From Branchiostoma floridae (Eukaryota > Chordata > Leptocardii > Amphioxiformes > Branchiostomatidae), in contig NC_049984.1 of the NCBI RefSeq assembly GCF_000003815.2, positions 2,314,936 through 2,378,935 on the forward strand: DNA of 64,000 nt, in the 5' to 3' direction. The notes under the pieces are model-generated. The model saw nothing but the letters and a program-made list of their open reading frames with translations, did not search any database and was not told where the DNA came from. The translations under genes and the position numbers were made by a program. How positions within the stretch are numbered: position 1 is the first letter of the stretch; every line of letters starts with the position of its first letter. Below are positions 1 to 11,798 of the stretch, one piece after another.

Positions 1-698
1 CGATCTAACTTCCATTTGTGGAACCGTTGACATTATAATTGGACTATCATGTAAAATATAAGTATAATTGGAAAGACAACAAGATCTTTTTGTCTATGAA
101 ATTCGTTGATCGCTCTATCAAATTTTCGATCGCAGTTCGGTCACATGGCGGTTGCTACGAGGTCGCCGTCCAAGTGGATTGTGGTTCTTAAAGGTAACAT
201 ACCAACAAGTTAGCTGGCCGATGAGTATGGTTTGTGACCCAGCTAAGTCATTTTGCATGTTATGTGTCTATCACTGTACTATTTTTTTCTTTTCTTCCAG
301 CTACCTGTGGAGCCTTATAGTTGTAGAGGCTAATATTTCCACACGGACCTCATACGTACTAGAATACATACGCACGTGTGAACCCACCTTGACAATGATT
401 GTTATGTCAAAAAATGCCATGTGAAATGTGGCCGCATTATCTGTGCATAGATTGTAGGGAACATGCCATTCTGCAAACCTGGTGTCAGAGGTGGGATAAC
501 GGCAATTAGTGCATTCGATTGTATGCAGCAATATGCTGTTTAAACTATATAGCCACATTAGGTTTTGATATTGTGCGGGATGATGACTGGATGAGAGGGA
601 TGTATAATAAACACCATAGTACTCTCGATGTGGATGTGCATGTCTGAAATGTTGCGTGGGCATCTAACCTATAATTGTTGATTTTGTGGCACTAACAG
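1..698. other. Intronic or upstream sequence, no exon recognised
   Basis: I see no convincing coding exon here. The first recognisable exon begins at 699 in phase 0, already inside a YWTD repeat, so earlier exons of that gene should lie left of the window. A pyrimidine tract followed by AG near 300 is followed by sequence with no recognisable domain. Confidence 0.4.
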
Positions 699-3600
699 CC
701 GTGGGCAAACGACTTCGATCCCGCCGAGAATCAGGTGTACTGGACCAACATCTTCCAAAACCCTGTAGCAGGCAGCGTGGAGGCGGAACACAGGAACGGG
801 TCCGGAACCATAGAGCTCATCACTAACGCTGGGCTGCAAGGTAGGGATAGGGAAGGATACATAGAGGAAGGTAAAGAGAAAGAGATGAATGATTGACTGA
901 ATGAATGGATGGATAGATGAATGAACGAATGAATGAAAAAGATGAGAAAGAGAGCTGCAAAAAATGAGTGCGTATCCTATCTCAGGCTGTGTGAAAAGCC
1001 TATTCAATCAATTTGAGTGAAGAAGAAGAAATAAAGAAAGAAAGAAAGAAAGAAAATTATCATTTGAAATTGCTATGTTATCGTTGCCATTCATTCGTGT
1101 ACATTCGCCGAAAAAAAGCTCATTTTAGTAATTTCATATTCAGATTGATTATCTAGAACTGTTAATGTTATATACAAGATGTATTTCAACTGTCATTTAT
1201 ATACTTTCTAAAATGTCATAAATGTACCTGTTATTAATATTTTCTCGTATTTAAGTTCTTCTTCTTAATTTATTCAATCATTTATCCTCCAAATATGTGC
1301 AGAGCCTTACGGCATCGCCATCGACCACGTCAGCAGCCAGCTCTTCGTGACCGACGCTAGCGGGAACAAGATCGAGTCGTCTGACTTGTTCGGCGGGAGC
1401 CGCACTACCGTCGTCCCGGGGACCGCTCAGTCCCGCCCGTGCGCCATCGCAACCGACTCGCTGCGCGGGTAGGTCCCACTCATTCTTTGTACCCCTGTCA
1501 CATTATCCACGATTTTCGGGCGTATCGATGGAAGATCGGCCATATGTAAGATCGACAGAGGGTTGTGCGTATTTTTCACCTGAAAACCGTCCCTGTCACA
1601 TATAAGCCATACTTTGTACCTTGTACAATTGTTGTGCAATAAAGTTATTATTACAGTTAAGCGAAGCTTGGCCGATTCCCGCAGAATCGTCGTCCGATGG
1701 ATTTTCGCCAAATGTGACAGGGGTACTACCAAACTGGCTAGGTTGTTCTCTATGTATTTTTGTCTGGCCCTTTACCTTGTTAGGTTTTCTTTATATCGCC
1801 AAGTTTGGCTGGCGAACAAAAAAGAAGCCCGATAAAACGCCTTACCAAGACACGAAAACAGAAGCCTAACCTCTGCTTGGAGAGTACACTGTTTTCCCGC
1901 CATTTTGTCATTGCCAAACCGGTTCGACCGCCAATCTGTAACCGAAGAGTTACGCATGCGCAGTGGCATCCCTACCGTATTTGGAAGAAAGGGGAGATTC
2001 TAAACGGCCCATAATTGACCTCACGTTCGTATGGACATGGTTATAGTGAAAGACAGTTGAAAAGTGCACAGCTGACATTGTTCAAGTATCGGTGCATGCA
2101 AACTGTAGAACTGAACAACGCAGGAAAACTCCGAATTAATTGAGAACCACCAATTATAGACGTCTGACACATCTAAATATATTGGGAAGGAAGAGGGGAA
2201 CTCCGAAGGGCCACTTTTTCTTGGTAACCCCGTGACGTAGTTCAACCTATTGTTTAGCTCTCATCCAATCACAGCACACATACGTGTTGTCACGCCCCTC
2301 TCTTCGAGATGATGTCATACCGCTTCAGGCAACTCAGTTGCCCAGAAGGCAAATCAGACGTTAGAAGCTCCGCCCAACCACGCGACCACACATCACATTA
2401 CGGCAACCTGGGTTCGTAGTCAGAAAACCGGTTCCTGGCGTGGACAATAGATCTAGCCTGATTGAAGTCACGCCCCTAGCGGCCCTGAAATGAATGCTCC
2501 TCTAGAACCAGCACATGCAGTAAGATCTTGTGTTACACGGACTAACAAGCGGTCATTTGATGAAGGTTAGACATCCAGGTAGTAAGATACGCCAAATACC
2601 AGTTGCCCCAGAAGACTGCTTATGGTTTTGGAAACGTTTAGATGTTTTGGATAGCATCAACCACCTGTCTTTACCTCCTTTACGTATCAATTAATAGATA
2701 GGGTATAAAACCCGCTTTTAAATTTCTGCATCACACTAGTTACTCCCCTCCCCAATATGCGCACACAATAACAACACATGACACTTGTATGGGGTGAGAG
2801 CGCCGCCTGGTTCAGGTACGCAGAGAAAGTTTAATGAGAACTTCAAGTGCCGAAAGAGCAGACCAAAATCAATGAAAAACTCTTCTGTCCAAATACTTCG
2901 TGCATATTTTGCACTTCACCAAACTGTAAGCTGTAAGCAGTGGCGACCTCGAATGACTATCTCAGCTTGTCACTTCCTCTTATCCATTGTCTGCACTCGC
3001 ACACCTGGATGCCACTCCCTCATTAGTCTTCACCTGTGTACAACACTTCACCTGTATACCACTCAAACATAACCGTGTTACTGCAGAAACGCAATTTCAC
3101 GCTAATGACTACATCAACCGCTAGAAATTGTGATCTTCAACAGATCTGCTCAGTGTCACTGGCGAAAGGTGGTGGTGGATGCTACCTGAAACGTCTGACC
3201 GTTCCCAAAATTATATCCAGTTGCATGAGCAACTTTTATCTGGCATATCATTGAACTGGAAAGTTTTAAACCGGCTGCACAGGTAACTTGCATTAATCAC
3301 TTGAACAGTCACTACAACAGGCACATTTACACACAGAGAGAAGCTTAAAGACGTCATATGTAATGTACATTGTATTTAACAAGGTAACAGTTACTCAACT
3401 AGAAAAAATGGAAACGGTCAGACGCTGCAAGTAGCATCGACTACCTTTCTTCAGTGACTACACGAAACGTTATCTCTTGTACTCAAACAACAGGAGCTGA
3501 TTGAGTTACTGGCAGTGGCATACAATCTTGTTTTCTTCTATTGAAACATCTTAAAGTTACCAGGGCTCATCAATCCAGAGTGTTGATTTCTCTCTGATTG

Positions 3601-6253
3601 ATTTAAACGTAGTAAATCTAGATTTTTATTTGTCACTAAAGAAAGCTGTTTGAAACGTCTGACAGCTTCCAATTTTTTCCGGTTGCTCGAGTAAGTGTTG
3701 CCTTGCGTATCTTATTACCTGGATGTCTAACTTCAATCTAATGAAAAATGCAAAAACAAAAAAACAATACAACAGATTTTAGACTTCTAGTTTTGAAAAC
3801 GCAAACATACAAAAACTTTTCTGATTTGTCCCACAGGTTCATCTTCTGGACGGACTGCGGCTCGAGCCCGCGGGTAGTCCGTGCGAACCGGGACGGGAGC
3901 GGCCTGGCTGTCATCGCGAGCACCAACCTCGTCAAGCCCTACGCTATCGCCGTGGACTCCGCAGGTATATAGTACATGCTTCTTTCCTTCATGTAACCCA
4001 TGTAATTCTTCTAGAGACACCAATATATCTTATCCCTCTATGTGCAATAGTAGTAGGCTATTAAAACACTACTCTTAGTTTCTTAGTATCTGTTTTTGAC
4101 AAATGTAATATTCTGTCACAACCTGCTTGAAAATACTATTAAATCAATGTAGTGCGACGACACACGACAAAAGTAACCTCACCTTTCTCTTTTTTTTCTT
4201 CTCACAGAGGCTAAGGTGTACTGGGGCGATGGGTCCCGCGGTGTCATCGAGAGGGCGGATATGGACGGCAGCAACAGGGAGTCATTCCTGACCATCCAGG
4301 GAGGCAGCGCCAATATGTACGGTCTAGGTAGGTCCCAGAAAGGGTCCTTGTGGTACAATAACCATCCAGAGAGACAGAGCCAGCATGTACGGCCTAGGTA
4401 GGTCCCAGAAGATATCCTTGTGGAACACTCACCATCTTTCCTGACCGTACAGAGGGCAGGGCTAACATTTGCGGCCTAAGTAGGTCCCATAACGCATCCC
4501 TGTGGTACTCTCAACACCATTCCTGGCCGTTCAGAAGGTCTCATAACACACCGAGCAACAAATGATCCAAAGCTACATGAATGTTGGCGTATTACGACCA
4601 TTCAACAGTATGCAATGTCATACTTTGATGTTGATCCTTTCTCGTCGTGATACTTTGTACATGTCAAGAATTTTTTTTCAAAAGCAGATGCATCGCCAGG
4701 GTTTTGGACATGTTTCTTGCCTTTTCCCCAGACGTGGATGAGTCTCACGTGTATTTCACTGACTGGGCCACCCCCAGCTGCCTGCACGTGGTGAGTAAGG
4801 CCGCCCCGGCCGCCGACTACACCGTGGTGGGAGGAGTGCCCCTGCTGCAGTACCTCACCGACGTCAGGGTCTACGGTCACTGTGAGTTAGCTTCTTTTTA
4901 CAGGTCGGCGATAGCGAAACCTGTATTTATAATAGTTTCGTTGGCGTCATTGGGTGCCGCCATATTGTCTCAAGGGAGGTTTGTAATGGAGTGTTGCATG
5001 ATGGGAAGGGTGTCGCGATTTTGAGGTGTTAACGATGACGTGGAATGTTATGAGCTTGTTATTGCGGGCTTGTTTTTTTTTTCATTTTTTAAAATTCTTT
5101 ATAAGAGAAAAGGACGTTCTGTTCCTGAATGTGGTAAATTTAGGATCGTGGCGAATCACGCTTGTGAACAATGTCTTAAACCCTTGTCCTACTGAGCCTG
5201 TACATATATATATACGGGTTGCACATACATACTGCCTGTATGTGGGTCCAGTATCTTTACGGGTTCTCGCTTAACAGCTGCATACAGCAGCAAACAGCAT
5301 TGAACGTGGAGGTAAATCTGCAACCGAATATGCTGCCACTGCGCCACGCGGTTCCACCGGCTCGAGACCGAGAGGTTGCGGGTTCGAATCCGCCTGCCGT
5401 GTCACCGATCTTGTGCCCTTGGGAAAGGCACTTTAAACGACTTTCCTCACCTAACTCAGGTGTAAATGAGTACTTAGCTGCGGCTAGTGGCCTTGGTGGG
5501 GCTTTGTGGCCGAGACAGGCTTAGGAGCATGTTCGGGCATGACGCACTCGCCATGACACACGAGTCGCGCGATCAGGGGTAGGAGGAACTCCTTACATCC
5601 TTGGTCGGAAGTCCTCCTAGGAGACGGATACTCCGAATAACAAAGCTGCATCTGCTGAAGCCGTCTCACACGTGTCATACAGTTGTGTCCCTGTGAGACT
5701 TAGTGCTCCAGTAGACGAGAGGGTGGAGAAGAAATAGCACACCCCTCCTTTACCATAAAAAGTCATGTGCATGTCAGGCAAAACAGGTAAAAATGTCTGT
5801 CTGCCTGCTCATCTGTCGAAACGACAGGAGAACCATGAAAAAATCTGCAACAGCAGCACAGAAAAAGTTTTATTGATATGATTGATAAACCGCCTGGGGG
5901 GGGAAGGTTGTGGGTAGTAAATTGTCAAAAGAATTCTCAGCAGGTCAAGGGTTAACATTATTTTTGTTCTATACCAACAGGCCCCGCCGACTACTCCGGG
6001 TGCGACCCCAACCCGTGCCTGAACGGAGGCGCCTGCCAGCCGACTAACGGTGGGTACACCTGCGACTGTGCCGGCACAGGGTGCACAGGAAGGATGTGCG
6101 AGTCACTGGATGTGCCCACTACTACGCCGCCGTACGGAAGTAAGGAGGGGATCTTTAAGTTTACGTTGGTGTCAGAGGAAGAGAGAGAAAGAGGGGGTGA
6201 GAGAGAGAGAGAGAGAGAGAAGGAAAGAGAAGGAAAAGAGGAAAAAAAAGAGA

Positions 6254-6297
<44 letters not shown>

Positions 6298-9200
6298 AGT
6301 GAATGCTGATTTAAAAGAGAAGGAAGGAAACAAAGAAAATGAACGATAGGAAAGAGACTACTCAGTCGTATGGAAGTAATGAAGAAATCAGAGAGAGAGA
6401 GAGAGGGAGAGAGAAGGAAAAGAGGAAAAGAAAGAGAGAGGGCGAGAGAGAGAGGGAGAGAGAGAAAGAAGTGAATGCTGATTTAAAAGAGAAGGAAGGA
6501 AACAAAGAAAATGAACGATAGGAAAGAGACTACTCAGTCGTATGGAAGTAATGAAGAAATCAGAGAGAGAGAGAGGGGGAGAGAGAAGGAAAAGAGGAAA
6601 AGAAAGAGAGAGAGGGCGAGAGAGAGAGAGAGAAAGAAGTGAATGCTGATTTAAAAGAGAAGGAAGGGAACAAAGAAAATGAACGATAGGAAAGAGACTA
6701 CTCAGTCGTATGGAAGTAATGAAGAAATCAGAGAGAGAGAGAGGGAGTGAGAAGGAAAAGAGGAAAAGAAAGAGAGAGGGCGAGAGAGAGAGGGAGAGAG
6801 AGAGATAGTGAATGCTGATTTAAAAGAGAAGGAAGGAAACAAAGAAAAGGAACGATAGGAAAGAGACTACTCCGCCCTACGGTAAGTAAGTAAGGGGCCG
6901 TCGTCTTCTTTCCTACTGCCTAGCCTGTTCAAGCCTGCGTCACAATTCAAGCGAACGTCGGTCTAATTACTCTCCAAGCAGAGGTTGAATCGCGCAGATA
7001 CAGTAGTAGTCGGAAAAATTACACGGGCGCTCTTGTGATTTTCCGACTTCTACTGTATCTGCATGCGCGATTTAACCTCTGCTTGGAGAGAAGGTCGAAT
7101 TTGAAGATCGGCTGGAGCTCGCCGAATTTTTCGCTGAAAATCTGCCCCTTCACAAATCGGACGGGGCTTGGGCGACGTCTATCCAACACTAGTGATTATA
7201 TATCCCCCATGAGATGGTAGCATCTCTTAGACAGGGACGAAGTGAGAATCGACTAACTAGGTAAAAAGCTAATATTTTGAATATTGGATCAACTTTAACT
7301 TAGCCGGTGCAATGGCCCAGTGGGTAGAGTGTTCGCCTTGCATTCGGAAGGTCGTGAGTTCGATCCCGGCCGAGTCATACCAAAGACTATAAAATGGTAC
7401 ATGCTGCTTTCTCTGCTTAGCACTCAGCATTCGGGAAAGAGTATGGAAGTTGAACACACACCACTACCAGTGGACTAGCCCCCTGCTGTAGTGATTGCGT
7501 TGTGTGTGGCCCAGGGCTATTAAGGAAACAGAGATGGGCACCGCCCTATGCGCCAGAAATGGGCACTGCCCTTGGCGCGGGACGAGTTTAACTTTTTTAA
7601 CTTCCGAGTTTTGAAAAATACGTAAAGTATGAGAGGGGAGGACGGTCACGCCAAAAATGGCAGTATGAAAAAGAATTTTGCGATAGACCAATCCAACATC
7701 TCATAAAAAGAGAGGAAAGACGGACTGAAAGGTGATTTGAGTGGCACACTTCTATCTAAGCATCTGCACAGAGATTACTTGAAAGTCAGCTCCGTACCCA
7801 ACTGATGTTGACAAAAACCTACGTTTTCGTTGCCGCGTTTGAGAAAAAAACAAACAAATATTGATTCATTTACAGACTGTGAGGATGGCTGGCATCAACT
7901 CGGATCAACTGTTTTCAAGGTTTTCGAGACCCTCAGTACGCACGACGCTGCCCAGAGTACGTGCGAAGATGCGGGGATGTACGGGCGACTCGCCATCGAC
8001 AAGAACCCGGCCACACACGACTTCCTGTCCCGTCTGGTCTCGGCCCGGGACAGGTGCGACATCATCGGACTGGACGACATCAGAGAGGAGGGGGTGTGGA
8101 GGTGGGTACAGTTGTTTAATCCGCGCAGTAACCTATATCCGTTGGTTTGAAAAAAATGGGTATTCAGGTATATCAAGTCAGCGGATTTTGTTTTTAAATT
8201 GCAATACTGTAAATGCATTTAAGTTCGCGGGGATTTAATTTCGCGGTAGAGGGAAAAAGGACTTTTCGCGGTGGTTTTGATTTCGCGGTAACACCATAGA
8301 CTGCAGTTTAATACCATAATAGAAAAATGTTCGCGGTGGTTTTAAGTTCGAGGTAAGGTGGTCACCGCGAAAACCGCGAACATTAATCCACTGCGAACAT
8401 TTCTGCATTTACAGTATCTTAAAACCATTGCAGTTTGAAACAACCGTCCGTCGATTTGATGTCCCTAAACACCCCATTTTTGTAAAACAACGGATTTTGG
8501 TTACCCCGCGGATAAAGGTGAACTAGCGTTACAATTCGTTTGGATAATTCTATTAAAGAAGTCAAACCCGACAAGTTACAGCTTAGAGTCAGCTTTTAAA
8601 CTAGAGTAGACATATTCTATACTGTTCTACGCTATTTTGTATATTCCTTATTACCCAGAGTTCCTTTCACCCGCGCATGCGTGGTAACTAGTGTGGTAGT
8701 AGCAAATTATTATTGATAAAAACATCGGCTTTGCAGTAAAAAAAATGAATTACGCCGACTCATACAGTAAAACTAGCGCAACGTTATCAATATTACATGA
8801 AACTGTTCAAAGGATCACAATATTTAAAAAAAACATCTGCTCATTAACAATTACAATCAATATGAATTACAATTCATGTAGAGTCAATTCAATATTACCG
8901 AGAGGGTGTTTCTTGCCTTTTGTTCTAACATTCTGGAAATCTTTGTGACAATCTAACTGTGATAAGTAACTGTTTAGAACTATTTATAACATCTATGTGA
9001 CATTCTAAATATTTCTATAGTATTCAAACATGTTAGAAAGAATTCTAACATCAAATACATTATTTCCGTTAGTTTCTAAACTGTTCCAACATAGATGCAT
9101 CATTTGTGATCACATGTTCGAACATAGAAACAATATGATGAAACTGGGTCAGTGGGCTGGGAAGAGGGCAATTCACACATCCCTGCCAAGTGCAGGAAAT

Positions 9201-11070
9201 TATGTCTGTCTGCCACCTTCTCACAAAAGACTCACCAGTGAAAATCTAAAAATACAAGAGCCAAACAAAGGACCAAGCTTAGCAGCTTTATTTATGGGGG
9301 CAATAAAAGTTTTTATGGAGGGAAAAAATGACACAAAATGTTGGAACATGTTGGAACAATAACAAAAACACATAGATGTTTGAAAATTGTTCTAAATAAA
9401 GAGATAATTATATCATTACTTTCCCAAATGTTCCAACAAATATAAAAAGGTTCAAACATGTTTAAAGTTTCATTTTGAAATGTTTGAACTATTTCGAACT
9501 TTAGTGACTGAAATGTTCTTTTACTCAAAATAGTTCAAACTTATTACAAATATTATTTCAAAACCATCTCGGTGACTTGGAATTGACTCTACAAGTGGGT
9601 CTCTGTTCGAATTTGTCAAGATCAAGTTTACTGTCCAGATCAGTTCTGTAGGTCATCACTGAGGAGTTTAGCCAGTGTAGGCTTAGCGCTCGTCGTGTAT
9701 CGCCTAGTGCCCCTGGGTTGGGGATACAGACATGAGTTTGTGTAAAAAGGCTTATTCCCGGTTCGTGTCCTCCAGGCACGGTGACGGAACCCTGGCCAGC
9801 CCCCCGTTCGATCCGTGGAAACCCGGGACGTGGAACAGCAACAAGAAGGACTGCGTGGGCATCGACAACGGAGAATGGGTTCCCGTGGATTGTAACGAAG
9901 AGAACTACTTCATCTGCGAACTACGTAAGTCTTAGCATAGGAACTATCTAGACATGATGTAAACTAAGGGCACAGCCCGCCGTACCTGCAACGTACGTGA
10001 AAGTTCGTGGGCAATCTTTTGGGATCCGAAAGGGGTAAGTACCGTACGGAAATCGTACGGAATCCGACGGAATTGGGAGCACGCAGCACTTCTTCATCTG
10101 CGAACTACGTAAGTCTTAGCATAGGGACTATCTAGACATGGTCTACATATAAGTAAAATTTGCATACGATCGATTGGTTATTGACTTTGATATGTTCAAC
10201 CAGTTAGACGTACTNNNNNNNNNNNNNNNNNNNNNNNNNNNNNNNNNNNNNNNNNNNNNNNNNNNNNNNNNNNNNNNNNNNNNNNNNNNNNNNNNNNNNN
10301 NNNNNNNNNNNNNNAGGTCTGAGGACTATGTCTGATTGGCATTGGAACATCAGCAGGAAATATGAACTATTTATCTACTTATTTATTTATTGAGAATGAA
10401 ATCTGATAGGTGTGGGCAACAGGATTGATAAACCATTTACAAGGCCGACGCCTCCAGAGTTAAAAACAAAATTATAAGAAAATTATAAGCGCAAATAACT
10501 AATAGCTTAATGAATGAATGAAGACCTTTATTGTACATTCATACCCATTGGGTTCAGTACAGGTCACAATAAATGATACAACATGATATAATGATATAAC
10601 TCGGAATCTACACTACTCAAGGATTGATTCTACTGCGTACATTCGGCTTCTTCTCGTTTCTTTGTGATATTGAAAATGTAAGAACAGATATGCTTTATAA
10701 GTAATGGTTTGTTTAGATTCATAAGGAATATAAATTTGTCTATATTACTTAGTTGTATGGAGTGGGGGAACATGGGTTCTATTAGTCTGTAGAGTTCAGC
10801 TCTCTCTTTCTTGTACAAACTACATTACACTCTGTCTTTCTTCAAACAACAGGCATTATTGGATCGGTCTGAATGACCGCCAAACGGAGGGAAACTTTGT
10901 CTACAGCGACGGGGAAGAGCTCGGACGGGATAGCGGAACTTTCAGGCCGTTCTTCAATGGCCATGGGTGGAACAACCAAGGAAATGACTGTGTGTACATG
11001 AACCGCGGAAGGGGTCACTCGTGGGTTGTCTGGCAATGCTCCAGGCGGATGAGGTACATCTGTCAAATAA
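699..11070 (+). CDS. YWTD propeller, EGF and C-type lectin domain protein (partial, 3' part)
   Basis: Exons seen: 699-840, 1303-1468, 3837-3964, 4208-4327, 4732-4881, 5981-6139, 7876-8101, 9776-9924 and 10853-11070. The first eight join in frame at GT-AG junctions. The first five carry YWTD-like cores (YWTN, LFVTD, IFWTD, VYWGD, VYFTD), as in LDLR class B beta-propellers; six blades are usual, so at least one lies upstream. Exon 6 is an EGF module with six cysteines (CDPNPCLNGGAC start), followed by a Thr/Pro linker. Exons 7-8 form one C-type lectin domain, with a GLDD core, an NGEWVPVDC segment and an ICEL end. The last exon is the second half of another lectin domain (YWIGLND to YICQI). Its entry phase (2) does not match the previous exit phase (1), so an exon is missing; the gap at 10215-10314 lies between them. 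The last exon leaves in phase 1 and no later exon was found. The product is probably a secreted or membrane-anchored endocytic or recognition protein; signal peptide and membrane anchor are not visible. Confidence 0.8.
1489..1726. mobile_element. Short terminal-inverted-repeat element (MITE)
   Basis: A 16-bp perfect inverted pair, GTACCCCTGTCACATT at 1489-1504 and its reverse complement at 1711-1726, bounds about 240 bp of non-coding DNA inside an intron of the lectin gene. The inner arms (a GATTTTCG-type core) are also roughly inverted. No transposase is present. Confidence 0.6.
4314..4520 (+). repeat. Tandem copies of an exon 3' edge (propeller exon 4)
   Basis: The end of exon 4208-4327 with its donor is repeated about every 70-82 bp, at about 4386 and 4468. 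The second copy keeps the GTAGGT donor; the third has lost it (AAGTAGGT). Each copy carries the same downstream TCCCA segment. Confidence 0.7.
5330..5560 (+). mobile_element. tRNA-derived SINE
   Basis: The segment contains a Pol III B-box (GGTTCGAATCC at 5381-5391) followed by a tail with CCCTTGGGAAAGGCACTTT. The same tail, inverted, occurs near 26920-26945. A complete tRNA fold is not evident. It lies in the intron before the EGF exon. Confidence 0.55.
6140..6895 (+). repeat. GA-rich tandem array (about 170-bp unit) downstream of the EGF exon
   Basis: About four units of roughly 170 bp combine (GA)n runs with a conserved segment containing ACTACTCAGTCGTATGGAAG. That segment resembles the end of the EGF exon (ACTACGCCGCCGTACGGAAG). 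The last unit, at about 6866-6890, ends in CCGCCCTACGGTAAGT and keeps a consensus donor. Long + frame ORFs here are repeat artefacts rich in Glu, Arg and Lys. Confidence 0.8.
6971..7090. mobile_element. Fold-back MITE (CTCCAAGCAGAGGTTGA family)
   Basis: Long imperfect inverted arms begin with TCTCCAAGCAGAGGTTGAAT and end with its complement. Other copies lie at 16328-16466, 16500-16672 and 27012-27090, and a single arm at about 1873. There is no coding capacity. Confidence 0.7.
7303..7460 (+). mobile_element. tRNA-like SINE
   Basis: A-box-like (TGGCCCAGTGGG) and B-box (GAGTTCGATCC, 7356-7366) motifs have tRNA spacing, with a TTGCATT loop resembling tRNA-Ala(UGC). The acceptor arms do not pair, so it is a tRNA-derived SINE head rather than a functional tRNA. 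Confidence 0.5.
8205..8416. mobile_element. MITE with TACTGTAAATGCA termini
   Basis: The terminal inverted repeats read TACTGTAAATGCA and TGCATTTACAGTA. The interior has several TTCGCGGT/ACCGCGAA segments that pair with one another. Related copies lie at about 18050-18466, 43247-43408 and 49455-49665. Confidence 0.7.
8879..9591. mobile_element. About 0.7-kb non-autonomous TIR element, copy 1
   Basis: The ends are TAGAGTCAATTC and GAATTGACTCTA. The AT-rich interior contains many TTCTAACA and TGTTCGAAC-type repeats and no transposase. A diverged sibling with the same kind of ends lies at 17328-18009. It sits in the intron between the two exons of the first lectin domain. Confidence 0.6.
10088..10140 (+). 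repeat. Duplicate of the lectin exon 3' edge and donor
   Basis: A second copy of the TTCATCTGCGAACTAC|GTAAGT junction of exon 9776-9924 and about 25 bp of following intron, nearly identical, lies about 180 bp downstream. It holds only the last few codons, so it is not a separate exon. Confidence 0.75.
10215..10314. other. Assembly gap (100 N)
   Basis: A run of exactly 100 N, conventionally a gap of unknown size. The missing first-half exon of the second lectin domain should lie between 9925 and 10852, so this gap is the likely site. Confidence 0.95.
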
Positions 11071-11126
11071 GTAAGTACTGCACCAGGTTTTTTTATAAAC
11101 CCCTCTCACACCCTTTCCAATCCAGC

Positions 11127-11300
11127 AGGATGTGTGGTCATGGTGGCCGAAAGGTTAGCGTGTTTGGCCCACACCCCAGAGGTCCTGTGTTCGAACCCTC
11201 TAATATTCCCCGTTGGCTCTTAGTAAAGGGACTACTTAACATGACTTTCTTCACTTCGCTCAGGGAAATTGAGTACCTTACTGTGGCTAGAGACGTCTGT
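11127..11300 (+). mobile_element. tRNA-derived SINE
   Basis: There is an A-box-like GGCCGAAAGGTTAGCG segment and a B-box-like GTGTTCGAACCC at about 11187, followed by a tail with GACTTTCTTCACTTCGCTCA. Related tail sequence occurs in the SINEs near 5420 and 26900. Confidence 0.5.
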
Positions 11301-11798
11301 CGGATAAGACGTTAAACATTTTTTCAGCTTCCTACAGTAATTGGTAATTGGATCAAACCTAAAGGGAACGGATCGTCTGTAGGATTTCCAAGGGCACGGT
11401 CACCTTGAAATCATCTGCTCAGTCGCTCATAAAGATCCAACAAACAAATTGAGATATATTAGTCTCAAGAAAATAATGCCTATACCTTTGTGTCAAATTT
11501 CAACTCATTCGATGAAAAAAGAGATTGTCATAAAATCACTTGCATTACTTTTTGACTCGTAGTAATGTAGCCTTTAGATGAAACGTAACCACGGACTAAA
11601 ATATTTCTTCTTTTTTTTTCAAAGCTTTATTTCAATATGTACAACAAGAGGTACATACATCAAAGCATAAAAACAACCAACATGCGGATATAAGAAAGGT
11701 TACACAATTGGTATCGAGAGATACGTCCAGATTTTGTTGTGGGTAAAGTCCCTGAGAAGCACCATGCATAAAAAATAACTTCTATCTGGAAGCCTCTG

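Noticed and set aside
7303-7380. Possible tRNA-Ala gene
   Set aside because: The A and B boxes fit, but the acceptor arms do not pair; it is a SINE head.
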